A model generated the notes under the pieces. That model made no database searches, was not told the DNA's origin, and was given only the letters and a program-made list of their open reading frames with translations. DNA of 64,000 bases from Streptomyces flavidovirens DSM 40150. GTDB lineage: Bacteria; Actinomycetota; Actinomycetes; Streptomycetales; Streptomycetaceae. Location of the stretch: NCBI RefSeq assembly GCF_000429085.1, contig NZ_AUBE01000001.1, positions 496,001 to 560,000 on the forward strand, read 5' to 3'. Position 1 is the first letter of the stretch; each line of letters begins with the position of its first letter. Of the stretch, positions 15,995 to 23,868 are shown piece after piece. The translations under genes were made by a program, and so were the position numbers.

Positions 15995-16762
15995 CTAGCT
16001 CAGCTCCGCCGGCGGCGTGCGGTGTCTGTCGACCTTTTCCGTGCGTTCCAGCTCGCCCCACACGATGTACCGGTGCTTCGACGTGTAGACCGGCGTGCAC
16101 GTCGTCAGCGTGATGTAGCGGCCCGGCTTCTTCTTGCCCGATTCCTTCGGGACCGGCTTCAGTACGTCCACGTTGTACTTCGAGGTCTCGGGGAGCTGCG
16201 CGTACACCTTGTACACGTACCAGGTGTCCTTCGTCTCGAAGACGATCGCGTCGCCGTCCTTGAGCTTGTCGATGTTGTGGAACTTCGCGCCGTGCCCGTC
16301 CCGGTGCGCCGCCAGCGAGAAGTTGCCCTGCTTGTCCTGCGGCAGCGCCGACTTGACCGGGTCTGTGTAGTAACCGGCGACGCCACGATTGAGATCCTTG
16401 GCGTCGGTGCCCTTCCTGACCAGGATCTCGCCGTTCTTCATCGCGGGTACGTGCAGGAAACCGATCCCGTTCTTGGTGTCGAGGGCCCCGGGGCCGCCCG
16501 CCCACCGGTCGCGCACCTCGTTGCCCTGCTTGTCCGCGTCGCGGTCCGCGAGCACGTTCGTCCACCACAGCGAGTAGACGACGAACAGGCCGAGGATCAG
16601 GCCCGCCGTGATCAGCAGCTCCCCGAAAAGGCTCACCGCGCCCGCGACACGCCCGCGCTTCCTGCGCGCCGCGGGTGCCGACGCGGGCACGGGCGTGCCG
16701 GTCTGCTCGTCCTGATCGGTCGTCCTGGCTGCCACCGCACCCGTCCCCGTCCTGAGTCTCAT
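15995..16762 (-). CDS. Class E sortase (1 of 3)
   Basis: 255 residues. An N-terminal cytoplasmic segment of about 40 residues is followed by a membrane helix (LLITAGLILGLFVVYSLWW) and the sortase domain with LAAHRDGHG (catalytic His), ITLTTCTP (catalytic Cys) and a KHRYIVWG segment carrying the catalytic Arg. Class E sortases attach LAXTG-type proteins such as chaplins to the Streptomyces wall. Its stop lies 18 bp from the next sortase gene's... upstream neighbour on the same strand, whose stop is at 16781, so they are probably co-transcribed. No LAXTG substrate gene is seen in the window. Confidence 0.9.
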   Translation of the reverse strand: MRLRTGTGAVAARTTDQDEQTGTPVPASAPAARRKRGRVAGAVSLFGELLITAGLILGLFVVYSLWWTNVLADRDADKQGNEVRDRWAGGPGALDTKNGIGFLHVPAMKNGEILVRKGTDAKDLNRGVAGYYTDPVKSALPQDKQGNFSLAAHRDGHGAKFHNIDKLKDGDAIVFETKDTWYVYKVYAQLPETSKYNVDVLKPVPKESGKKKPGRYITLTTCTPVYTSKHRYIVWGELERTEKVDRHRTPPAELS

Positions 16763-16780
16763 ACGTCCGGCCGGCCCGCT

Positions 16781-18199
16781 CTAGCCGACGAGCGCGTCGG
16801 GCTGCCCCTTGCTGCGCGGCCGTTCGTCGACCATCTTGCCCCACACGATCATTCGGTACGTACTCGTGAATTCCGGTGTGCACGTCGTCAGCGTGATGTA
16901 CCTGCCGGGCCTGGTGAAACCGGAACCCGGCGGCACCGGCCCGATCACGCTCACGTTCGAGGGCGAAGTCTGCGGCAAGATGCTCGCCATCTCGTACGTG
17001 TAGTACGTGTCCTGCGTCTCGACGACGATCGGATCGCCCGGCTGCAACTGATTGATGTACCGGAACGGCTCGCCGTGCGTGTTGCGGTGCCCCGCGACCG
17101 CGAAGTTGCCCTGCTTGTCCGAAGGCATCGCCGTCTTGAGCTTGCCCTCCGCGTAATGGCCCACCATGCCGTTGTCGAGGACTCTCGCCTTGTCTATGCC
17201 CTCGGCGATCGGGACGACGACGTCCAGCTTGGGAATGTGCATGATGGCGAAGCCCTGCCCGGGCTCGAACGCGCCGGGCTTGCGGCCGTTCGCCCAGTCC
17301 TCCTGGATCTTGTCCGTCTCCTTGCCCGCGAACAGACCGGCACGGACATTCGTCCACCACAGCTGGTACGTGACGAACAGCAGCATCAGCACGCCCAGCG
17401 AGATGAACATCTCCCCGAAGAAGCGGCTGGCGACGACCGCCGGGCTGTCCTTCGCGGCGCGGGCGGCGCGCCTGGCCTCAAGGCGGGAGCGCGGCGGCTC
17501 GGGGCTCGCCTCAGCCTTCCCCCCGCCCTTCGCCTCGGGGGCCCTGCCGCGGCCCCTCTTCCCCTTGGCCGCCCTGCGACGCTCCGCGCGGCCACCAGTG
17601 ACCGGTACCGCCCCGGCCTCCGCCATGCGCCGGGTGTCGTCCGTCCGCAGGGCCACGGTCTCGTCGTCGAAGACGGGAGCGGGGGGCGGCGGAGGGGCCG
17701 GCGCAGGTGTCGAGGCGGGTGGTGCCGAGGTGGCCGGGGGTACGGGCATCGGCTCGGGGGCCGCTGCGGGCTGCTGGCCGCCGTACCAGCCCTGGGGCCG
17801 CCCCTGGGAGCCGTACGACCCCTGAGGCTGCTGGAGGGGCTGCTGAGGCTCTCGTACGGCCTCGTGCGCGGCCTCTTGCGCGGCTTCTTGCGCGGGCCGC
17901 GCGGACTCCATGGGCCGCACGGGCTGCCGGTACGGCTCGTACTGCTGCTCGTACCCGGAATTCACCGGCTGCGCGGCGGGCGGCGCCGTCGCCGGCCGGA
18001 ACCACGGCGAGGTCACTCCGGCGTCGGGCCCCGGACCCGGACCCGGCGCCGCAGCCGGCCGGTCCTGCCCCGGCAGCGGATCGTTCAGCGGATCCGCGAG
18101 CTGCTCCACCGCCGCCTCGAACGCGCCAGCCGCCTCGTACGCACCCTGCTCGTACGAGGCTTCCCGGCCGGCGTCGTGCTCGGGGCGGAGCTCCGTCAC
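16781..18199 (-). CDS. Class E sortase with long Pro/Gln-rich N-terminus (2 of 3)
   Basis: 472 residues from GTG 18199, which overlaps the stop of the upstream amidotransferase gene in a GTGA arrangement. The first ~230 residues are Pro/Ala/Gln-rich and presumably cytoplasmic, followed by a basic stretch, a membrane helix (MFISLGVLMLLFVTYQLWW) and the sortase domain: VAGHRNTHG (His), ITLTTCTPEF (Cys) and a TYRMIVWG segment with the Arg. The large disordered extension distinguishes it from the two neighbouring sortases and could bind partners or be modified, for example phosphorylated. Longer frames upstream would run through the amidotransferase gene and are rejected. Confidence 0.88.
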   Translation of the reverse strand: MTELRPEHDAGREASYEQGAYEAAGAFEAAVEQLADPLNDPLPGQDRPAAAPGPGPGPDAGVTSPWFRPATAPPAAQPVNSGYEQQYEPYRQPVRPMESARPAQEAAQEAAHEAVREPQQPLQQPQGSYGSQGRPQGWYGGQQPAAAPEPMPVPPATSAPPASTPAPAPPPPPAPVFDDETVALRTDDTRRMAEAGAVPVTGGRAERRRAAKGKRGRGRAPEAKGGGKAEASPEPPRSRLEARRAARAAKDSPAVVASRFFGEMFISLGVLMLLFVTYQLWWTNVRAGLFAGKETDKIQEDWANGRKPGAFEPGQGFAIMHIPKLDVVVPIAEGIDKARVLDNGMVGHYAEGKLKTAMPSDKQGNFAVAGHRNTHGEPFRYINQLQPGDPIVVETQDTYYTYEMASILPQTSPSNVSVIGPVPPGSGFTRPGRYITLTTCTPEFTSTYRMIVWGKMVDERPRSKGQPDALVG

Positions 18200-18834
18200 G
18201 CGGCGGCCTTGCCCACCACCGGCGCGAGCCCGGCCGCCCGCTCCACCGCCCCCGGAAAGCCGCACCGCGCCAGCCAGTTGGCCAGCATCAGGTGCCCGTG
18301 TTCGGTCAGTACCGACTCGGGGTGGAACTGCACACCCTCGACCGGCAGCTCCCGGTGGCGCAGACCCATGATGATCCCGTCGGCCGTACGCGCGGTGACC
18401 TCCAGCTCGGCGGGCAGCGCCTGCGGTTCGGCCGCCAGCGAGTGGTAGCGCGTCGCCGTGAAGGGCGAGGGCAGCCCGGCGAAGACGCCGACGCCCGTGT
18501 GCGTCACCGGAGACGTCTTGCCGTGCAGCAGCTCGGGCGCCCGGCCCACCACACCGCCGTACGCCACCGCCATCGACTGCATGCCCAGACAGACGCCGAA
18601 GACCGGCACACCCGTCCCGGCGCAGTGCCGCACCATGTCGACGCACACGCCCGCCTGTTCGGGGGCGCCGGGGCCCGGCGACAGCAGCACCCCGTCGAAG
18701 CCGTCCTGGGCGTGGCTCAGCTCCACCTCGTCGTTACGCAGCACCTCGCACTCGGCGCCGAGCTGGTAGAGGTACTGGACGAGGTTGAAGACGAAGCTGT
18801 CGTAGTTGTCGACCACCAGGATCCGCGCGCTCAC
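18196..18834 (-). CDS. Anthranilate / aminodeoxychorismate synthase-type glutamine amidotransferase
   Basis: 212 residues. Starts VSARILVVDNYDSFVFNL, with GVCLGMQS (catalytic Cys) and HPES (catalytic His-Glu) of class I glutamine amidotransferases, plus LLSPGPGAPE. These subunits give ammonia from glutamine to chorismate-using synthases (TrpE or PabB). No partner is nearby, so TrpG and PabA cannot be told apart. GTG 18834 overlaps the stop of the tiny membrane protein gene upstream (GTGA), and its own stop overlaps the next sortase start, giving a chain of coupled genes. Confidence 0.88.
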   Translation of the reverse strand: MSARILVVDNYDSFVFNLVQYLYQLGAECEVLRNDEVELSHAQDGFDGVLLSPGPGAPEQAGVCVDMVRHCAGTGVPVFGVCLGMQSMAVAYGGVVGRAPELLHGKTSPVTHTGVGVFAGLPSPFTATRYHSLAAEPQALPAELEVTARTADGIIMGLRHRELPVEGVQFHPESVLTEHGHLMLANWLARCGFPGAVERAAGLAPVVGKAAA

Positions 18835-19001
18835 TGGCCCGACCCCCCGTCCACCGTCACGTCGTTGAACGGAAGCAGCGGCTCCGCCCACGGGAAGACG
18901 TACTGGAACAGTGCGTAGACGACCGCGAGGATCAGTACGAACGCGATCAGCGCCCGTACCCATGCGTTGCCCGGCAGATGCCGCCAGATCCAGCCGTACA
19001 T
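18831..19001 (-). CDS. Small single-helix membrane protein
   Basis: 56 residues: MYGWIWRHLPGN, one membrane helix (ALIAFVLILAVVYALFQYVF) and a short acidic tail ending in DGGSGQ. A GGAAGGGA ribosome site precedes the ATG at 19001. Its TGA overlaps the GTG of the amidotransferase by 4 bp, strong evidence that it is translated. No named family is recognised. It sits among three sortase genes, so a role at the membrane with them is possible but unproven. Confidence 0.8.
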   Translation of the reverse strand: MYGWIWRHLPGNAWVRALIAFVLILAVVYALFQYVFPWAEPLLPFNDVTVDGGSGQ

Positions 19002-19059
19002 GCTGTCCCTTCCGTTCGGTCGAAACCCAGAGTAAAGGGCGACAGCGCGGGCTCGTGGG

Positions 19060-19749
19060 TCAGCCGCTCAAAGCGCGCGGCTTCCCCTCCTCCACGGGCT
19101 GGGTGGCGTCGAGGTGCGCCCACACGACCAACCGGTGACTGCTGCCCCACTCCGGCTCGCACGTGGTCAGCGTCAGATAGCGACCGGGACCGTCGAAACC
19201 GGCCTTCCGGGGAACGTCGTCGATCACACCGATGTCGCTCGGAACGGTCCGGTACGGCGTGTTGTCGACGCGGTACGTGAACCAGGTCGCCCCGTCCGTC
19301 AGCACCACCGCGTCACCGGGCCGCAGCCCGGGGAAGTCCTTGAAGGGGTCGCCGTACGTACGGCGATGACCGGCGACGGAGAAGTTCCCCGTCTCGCCGA
19401 GCCGCGCCGTCCCCTCGTAGTGGCCGAGCCCCTTCTGGAGGGTCCTCGTCCGCGTGCCCTCCAGGACGGGCCAGCCCCAGTCCTTGCCGAAGCGCGGCAC
19501 GTACATCACGGCGAAGGGCCTGCCCGGCTCGTACGCCTCGGGAGCTGCGGCCTCGGGGGCCGCGGTGGGGGCGGCGGTGGGCAGCGGGCCGCGCGCCCAC
19601 GTGCCCTGGAGTCTGTGGATCTGCCCGTCGCTCGCGTCGGCGGCCTTGATCCCGGTCCAGAACATCACGTACACGACGAACAGCACGATCAGGGTGCCCA
19701 CGGTGACGCACAGCTCGCTGAAGGTCCTGACGACTGCTCGCACCGACAC
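19060..19749 (-). CDS. Class E sortase (3 of 3)
   Basis: 229 residues, GTG start. A membrane helix (LCVTVGTLIVLFVVYVMFW) lies right at the N-terminus, then an Ala/Pro stretch, then the sortase domain with VAGHRRTYG (His), LTLTTCEPEW (Cys) and a SHRLVVWA segment (Arg). It lacks the cytoplasmic extension of the second sortase. It lies 15 bp downstream of the DUF881 gene on the same strand and 58 bp before the small membrane gene. Three class E sortases in 3.8 kb on one strand suggests duplication with divergence of the N-termini. Confidence 0.9.
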   Translation of the reverse strand: MSVRAVVRTFSELCVTVGTLIVLFVVYVMFWTGIKAADASDGQIHRLQGTWARGPLPTAAPTAAPEAAAPEAYEPGRPFAVMYVPRFGKDWGWPVLEGTRTRTLQKGLGHYEGTARLGETGNFSVAGHRRTYGDPFKDFPGLRPGDAVVLTDGATWFTYRVDNTPYRTVPSDIGVIDDVPRKAGFDGPGRYLTLTTCEPEWGSSHRLVVWAHLDATQPVEEGKPRALSG

Positions 19750-19764
19750 CGGCTCCCCCAGGCG

Positions 19765-20532
19765 TTAGCTCACGGGCTTCGCGTAGTGGAGATCCACTGT
19801 GCCCGAGTAGCCGGGCAGAGTCATCGCCTCGTGTTCGTCGACTTTCCAGCCGAGGCCGTACGCCTTGACGTACAGCTGGTAGTTCTGGAGCGCCGTGGAG
19901 GCCGTGAGCGCACGCTGGAGCTGATCCCGGTCACCGATCGCCGTGACCTTGTACGGCGGCGAGTAGACGCGGCCCTGGAGGATCAGGGTGTTTCCGACGC
20001 AGCGCACCGCGCTGGTGGAGATCAGCCGCTGGTCCATGACCCTGATGCCCTTGGCGCCGCCCTGCCACAGGGCGTTGACGACCGCCTGGAGGTCCTGCTG
20101 GTGGATGACCAGGTCGTTCGGCTGGGGCTCGGGGTAGCCGGGGTTGGCCGTGGCGTTCGGCGGGGCGTCGTCGAGGGTGACGGTGAGGCCGGCGCCGGAG
20201 AGCTTCTGGGTGCCGGCGGACGCCTCCAGCGCCTTGAGCTTGGCGTCCTCGGCCCGCGTACTGCTGTCGCCGCGCTGAGCGAGGGCGTCGACGTCGTCGC
20301 GTACGGCCGCCGTCGTCTCGCCCAGCTCCTTGTTCTTGTGACTGCGCTGGTCGATCAGGTCGGAGAGCTTCAGCAGCGAGGCATCCGTACGGATATTGGT
20401 GCCCTTGGCCGTATTGAAGCTGGTGACGAAGATCAGCCCGGCGAGCGCGAAAACCCCGGCCGTCAACAGCCTGACCGGCCGCAGGGCGGGGCGGCGGGCG
20501 GGCTCGGTGGGGGAGTCGGCAGAATTGCTCAA
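19765..20532 (-). CDS. DUF881 membrane-anchored protein
   Basis: 255 residues. TTG start at 20532 is supported by GAAGGAGAT eight bases upstream. One membrane helix (LLTAGVFALAGLIFVTSF), a coiled-coil-like region (about 60-105) and the DUF881 domain (GLTVTLDDAPPN through VVNALWQGGAKGIRVMDQR and the GNTLILQGRVYSPPY motif). Function of the family is unknown; genes of this type are commonly next to crgA in actinobacteria, as here, where crgA is divergent 141 bp away. A link to division or wall assembly is inference from position. Confidence 0.85.
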   Translation of the reverse strand: MSNSADSPTEPARRPALRPVRLLTAGVFALAGLIFVTSFNTAKGTNIRTDASLLKLSDLIDQRSHKNKELGETTAAVRDDVDALAQRGDSSTRAEDAKLKALEASAGTQKLSGAGLTVTLDDAPPNATANPGYPEPQPNDLVIHQQDLQAVVNALWQGGAKGIRVMDQRLISTSAVRCVGNTLILQGRVYSPPYKVTAIGDRDQLQRALTASTALQNYQLYVKAYGLGWKVDEHEAMTLPGYSGTVDLHYAKPVS

Positions 20533-20673
20533 CGTACCCTTATCTCCTTCGACGCCGCGGAAGCACTACGCTAACGGACGCCCGGGGGAGGCAGTGTTTC
20601 CCCGTCGCCCCGCACCGGGCACCAGCCACAGTTCCCTGCGCGGTAACGCAGCGCATCGACAGGAGAGTCCCTC

Positions 20674-20934
20674 GTGCCGAAGTCACGTATCCGCAAGAAG
20701 TCAGACTTCACGCCGCCGCCGGCGGCCTCGAAGCAGGCGACGAGCATCCGGCTGACGAACCGCAGCTGGGTGGCTCCGGTGATGTTGGCGCTCTTCCTCA
20801 TCGGGCTCGCCTGGATCGTGGTCTTCTACGTGACCGAGGGCGACCTGCCGATCCAGAGCTTCGACAACTGGAACATCGTGGTCGGGTTCGGCTTCATCGC
20901 CGCCGGCTTCGGCGTCTCCACGCAGTGGAAGTAG
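20674..20934 (+). CDS. crgA: CrgA cell-division regulator
   Basis: 86 residues, GTG start after CAGGAGAG. Basic N-terminus [12 protein letters not shown], two membrane helices ([20 protein letters not shown] and [17 protein letters not shown]) and the conserved NWNIVVGFG. CrgA is a small actinobacterial protein that interacts with FtsZ-linked division proteins and represses sporulation septation in Streptomyces. It is divergent from the DUF881 gene and directly followed by a DnaA-box cluster. Confidence 0.95.
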   Translation: MPKSRIRKKSDFTPPPAASKQATSIRLTNRSWVAPVMLALFLIGLAWIVVFYVTEGDLPIQSFDNWNIVVGFGFIAAGFGVSTQWK

Positions 20935-20961
20935 ACCGCCCGCGCAAGCTCTGACCAAAGG

Positions 20962-21172
20962 TTATCCACAGCGTTGTCCACACGGTGGGGAAAGGTCAGA
21001 CGATCTGTGGATAACTCACAGGGTGTTGACGCCGGTGTGACTGCCGGGGCCATCTGAGTCGTACGGTCTGCCCCTTGTCCCGACTGGAGAAGAGCCAGTT
21101 CAGCGACGAGGGGCACACCTGTTCCCACCCGTTCCCCCTGAATGCACAAGGTCCGGCGGCCGCTGTGGACAA
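20962..21172. promoter_or_regulatory. Cluster of four perfect DnaA boxes downstream of crgA
   Basis: TTATCCACA at 20962-20970, TTGTCCACA at 20974-20982, TGTGGATAA (reverse TTATCCACA) at 21006-21014 and TGTGGACAA (reverse TTGTCCACA) at 21164-21172. All match the strongest DnaA box forms, better than most boxes in oriC itself, and lie in the non-coding gap between crgA and the convergent rhomboid gene. A titration or regulatory site for DnaA is the likely role. Confidence 0.8.
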
Positions 21173-21200
21173 CTTCACGCACAACCGTCGACGTCGGCGC

Positions 21201-22046
21201 TCACGTGAGCATGACCGTCCGCGCCACGACCAGGCCGACGGTCGCCAGGAGCACCAGCCCACAGGCGCCGTACTGCACCAGCGCTCGGCGCTCGCGCGGG
21301 GCGTGCACCAGGGCGATCGCGACGAGGGTGCCGGCGATCAGGCCGCCGAGGTGCGCCTCCCAGGCGATGCCGGACCAGGTGAATGTGAACAGCAGGTTCA
21401 GCGCGAGGAGCACCAGAACCGGCCTCATGTCGTACTTCATGCGGCGCATCAGGACGGCGGTGGCGCCCAGGAGTCCGAAAATCGCACCGGAGGCGCCGAG
21501 CGAGGGCTGATTCGGCGCGGCGATGAGATACGTGAGTGCGCTGCCCGCGAGGCCCGACAGCAGGTAGAGCGCCAAGTAGCGGGCACGGCCCAGGGCCGCT
21601 TCCAGCGGGCCGCCGAGCCACCACAGGCCCAGCATGTTGAACCCGATGTGCCAGAACTCCTGATGCAGGAACATCGAGGTGACCAGCCGGTACCACTCGC
21701 CGTCGGCGACCCCGACGACCTGGAAGGTCGTGCGGCTGACAGCGAGACCGATGAGATCGAGATCGTTGACAAGCGTCTCGCGCGACAGCACAGCGATGAA
21801 CATCGCCACATTGATCGCCAGCAGGATCTTGGTGATCAGCCGTGGATCGGCGGTGACCGTACCTCCCGCGATCGTGCGCGGGCGGCTCGCGGCCGGGGCG
21901 TGGCCCGTGCCCGTGCCTTCGCGTACACAGTCCGGGCACTGGAAGCCGACCGACGCGCTGATCATGCACTCCGGGCAGACGGGGCGTTCGCAGCGCGTGC
22001 AGCGGATGCCCGTCTCGCGGCCCGGATGCCGGTAGCAGTGGTCCAT
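21201..22046 (-). CDS. Rhomboid-family intramembrane serine protease
   Basis: 281 residues. The N-terminal ~45 residues hold four CxxC-type pairs (CYRHPGRETGIRCTRC, CPEC, CPDC), a zinc-ribbon or B-box-like knob. Six to seven membrane helices follow, with the rhomboid motifs HIGFNMLGLWWLG, GASGAIFGL (catalytic Ser) and WEAHLGGLIAG (catalytic His). It would cleave membrane-spanning substrates inside the bilayer; substrates are unknown. Its stop converges with crgA across the DnaA-box cluster. Confidence 0.92.
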   Translation of the reverse strand: MDHCYRHPGRETGIRCTRCERPVCPECMISASVGFQCPDCVREGTGTGHAPAASRPRTIAGGTVTADPRLITKILLAINVAMFIAVLSRETLVNDLDLIGLAVSRTTFQVVGVADGEWYRLVTSMFLHQEFWHIGFNMLGLWWLGGPLEAALGRARYLALYLLSGLAGSALTYLIAAPNQPSLGASGAIFGLLGATAVLMRRMKYDMRPVLVLLALNLLFTFTWSGIAWEAHLGGLIAGTLVAIALVHAPRERRALVQYGACGLVLLATVGLVVARTVMLT

Positions 22047-22182
22047 CGGTCCGTCCCCAGGTCCTAGGTGTGCCTCTTGGCGGTACGGCTCACCGCAACG
22101 CCCCGCCTATCCAGTACGGACGGGCGGGGCGGTTTGGTTCCCGCAGCGGCGGGCCTCGCGGGTCCGAGCGGTCTCAGCGCTC

Positions 22183-22719
22183 TCAGCGGTCTCCGCTGTT
22201 CTCGACGAGCACCGATTCGATGACGACGTCGGTGAGCGGACGGGCGGTGCGCGGGTTGGTCTTCGTGGTCACGATGGCGTCCACCGTCTTCTGGCTGGCG
22301 GCGTCCATGACCTCGCCGAAGATCGTGTGCTTGCCCGTCAGCCACATCGTCGGCGAAACAGTGATGAAGAACTGCGAGCCGTTCGTGCCCGGTCCGGCGT
22401 TCGCCATCGCCAGCAGGTAAGGCCTGTCGAAGGCGAGGTCGGGGTGGAACTCGTCCTTGAACTCGTAGCCGGGGCCGCCTGTGCCGTTGCCCAGCGGGTC
22501 CCCGCCCTGGATCATGAAGTCGCGGATCACGCGGTGGAAGACAGTGCCGTCGTACAGCCGGTCCGTGGTCTTCTGCCCCGTTTCGGGGTTCGTCCACTCC
22601 CGCTCACCCTGTGCGAGCTCCACGAAATTCTTGACCGTCTTCGGCGCGTGATTCGGCAGAAGCCGGATCCGGATGTCGCCCCGGCTGGTCTTCAGGGTGG
22701 CGTAAAGCTGCTCGGCCAC
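22183..22719 (-). CDS. Cyclophilin-type peptidyl-prolyl cis-trans isomerase
   Basis: 178 residues from GTG 22719, preceded by GGAAGG. Cyclophilin motifs are clear: FHRVIRDFMIQGGDP, ANAGPGTNGSQFFIT and GKHTIFGEV. It catalyses proline isomerisation in folding proteins; there is no signal peptide, so it is cytoplasmic. It is divergent from the DUF5324 gene. Frames extending further upstream contain low-complexity Arg/Pro sequence and are not credible. Confidence 0.93.
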   Translation of the reverse strand: MAEQLYATLKTSRGDIRIRLLPNHAPKTVKNFVELAQGEREWTNPETGQKTTDRLYDGTVFHRVIRDFMIQGGDPLGNGTGGPGYEFKDEFHPDLAFDRPYLLAMANAGPGTNGSQFFITVSPTMWLTGKHTIFGEVMDAASQKTVDAIVTTKTNPRTARPLTDVVIESVLVENSGDR

Positions 22720-22994
22720 GTTGTGCCTTCCATAAGTCTTTGCTGATGTCTCCCGATCCTCGCACGGAGGGTTTACGACGAATAGCCGCCGAACCGGCAC
22801 ACGGGGCGGCGAACCGTGGCATTGTCGTTCGCGTCCGCCCCGCACCACCTTGCCCTGAGAGCCCGGAGATTGCCCCGAGTCGCCGCCCATGACCCGGATG
22901 CCCGCCCACACGTGCCGTGATGGCCTCCGGCGGGCATGATTTTGGAATCGGTGGATAGGCGATATACCGAACCGCCACCAAGGAGGAGGATCCA

Positions 22995-23702
22995 GTGACC
23001 CGCATCGACAGCGTGCGCGCCGCATCCGAATCGGCGAAGGAGAGCGTGCTGCACGCCGCGGAAGTGGTGGCGCCCTACGCCGGTACGGCCAAGGAACACG
23101 CCACGCAATATGCGCACGAAGCCCGCGTACGGCTGGCGCCGAAGGTGTCCAAGGCCGCTCGTCAGGCCCGTGTCCAGTACGGAGTGCATGTCGCGCCGCG
23201 CATGGAGCAGGCCCGCACTCACGTGCCACCGAAGGTGGACGTGGCCGCGCACCGGGCCGCCGTGCGTACCCGGCACGCGGCCCGGCAGGCCGCCGAGTAC
23301 ACCGTTCCGCGCGTCGAGCACGCGATGGCGGCCGCGCAGCCCGTACGTGAGCAGGCCGCCGCGCGCAGTGCGGCCGCCGTGGCCGCCCTGCGCGGGCAGA
23401 TCACGGCGAAGGACATCCGCAAGCTCGTCAAGAAGCACGAGCGGCGGGCCAGGGCCGGCCGGCTGGTCAAGGGCTTCGCGGTCGTCGGTGTCCTGGCGGG
23501 TGGCGCCTTCGCGGCCTGGAAGTGGTGGGACAAGCAGGCCAACCCGGACTGGCTGGTCGAGCCCCCCGCCGCGACCGAGGTCTCCGACCGGTCGCCGCTG
23601 ACCTCGGTCGACGGCAGCGGTCAGGTGCTGGACCCGGAGGTCCAGGCCAAGCAGGCCGAGGCCGAAGCGCAGGCGGCTGAGCGCGACAAGAAGAACAACT
23701 GA
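22995..23702 (+). CDS. DUF5324-family protein
   Basis: 235 residues, GTG start with GGAGGAGGATC upstream. An Ala/Arg-rich helical N-terminal half (repeated HxxR/VxxAxxR patterns, about 1-130), then KDIRKLVKKHERRARAG, one membrane helix (GFAVVGVLAGGAFAAWKWW) and an acidic C-terminal tail with AEAEAQAAERDKK. The family is Streptomyces-type and uncharacterised. The amphipathic helices resemble apolipoprotein/late-embryogenesis-like repeats, so membrane association is plausible. Followed by a strong terminator. Confidence 0.8.
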   Translation: MTRIDSVRAASESAKESVLHAAEVVAPYAGTAKEHATQYAHEARVRLAPKVSKAARQARVQYGVHVAPRMEQARTHVPPKVDVAAHRAAVRTRHAARQAAEYTVPRVEHAMAAAQPVREQAAARSAAAVAALRGQITAKDIRKLVKKHERRARAGRLVKGFAVVGVLAGGAFAAWKWWDKQANPDWLVEPPAATEVSDRSPLTSVDGSGQVLDPEVQAKQAEAEAQAAERDKKNN

Positions 23703-23714
23703 CATCACGTGCGG

Positions 23715-23757
23715 ACGGGTGCCGGGAGACCTTCGGGTCCCCGGCACCCGTCTTTTG
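23715..23757 (+). terminator. Terminator after the DUF5324 gene
   Basis: 13-bp perfect stem GACGGGTGCCGGG with its complement at 23741-23753, followed by TTTT. Confidence 0.85.
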
Positions 23758-23868
23758 TCTTCCCGTGCGCTGTCTTCCGTGCGCTGTCTTCCCGTGTTCT
23801 CTTTCGTAGGGGCCGGGCGCGACGAAAGTGTGCGGCGACCGCCTCGGCCCGCTGCTTAGAGTGCGACC

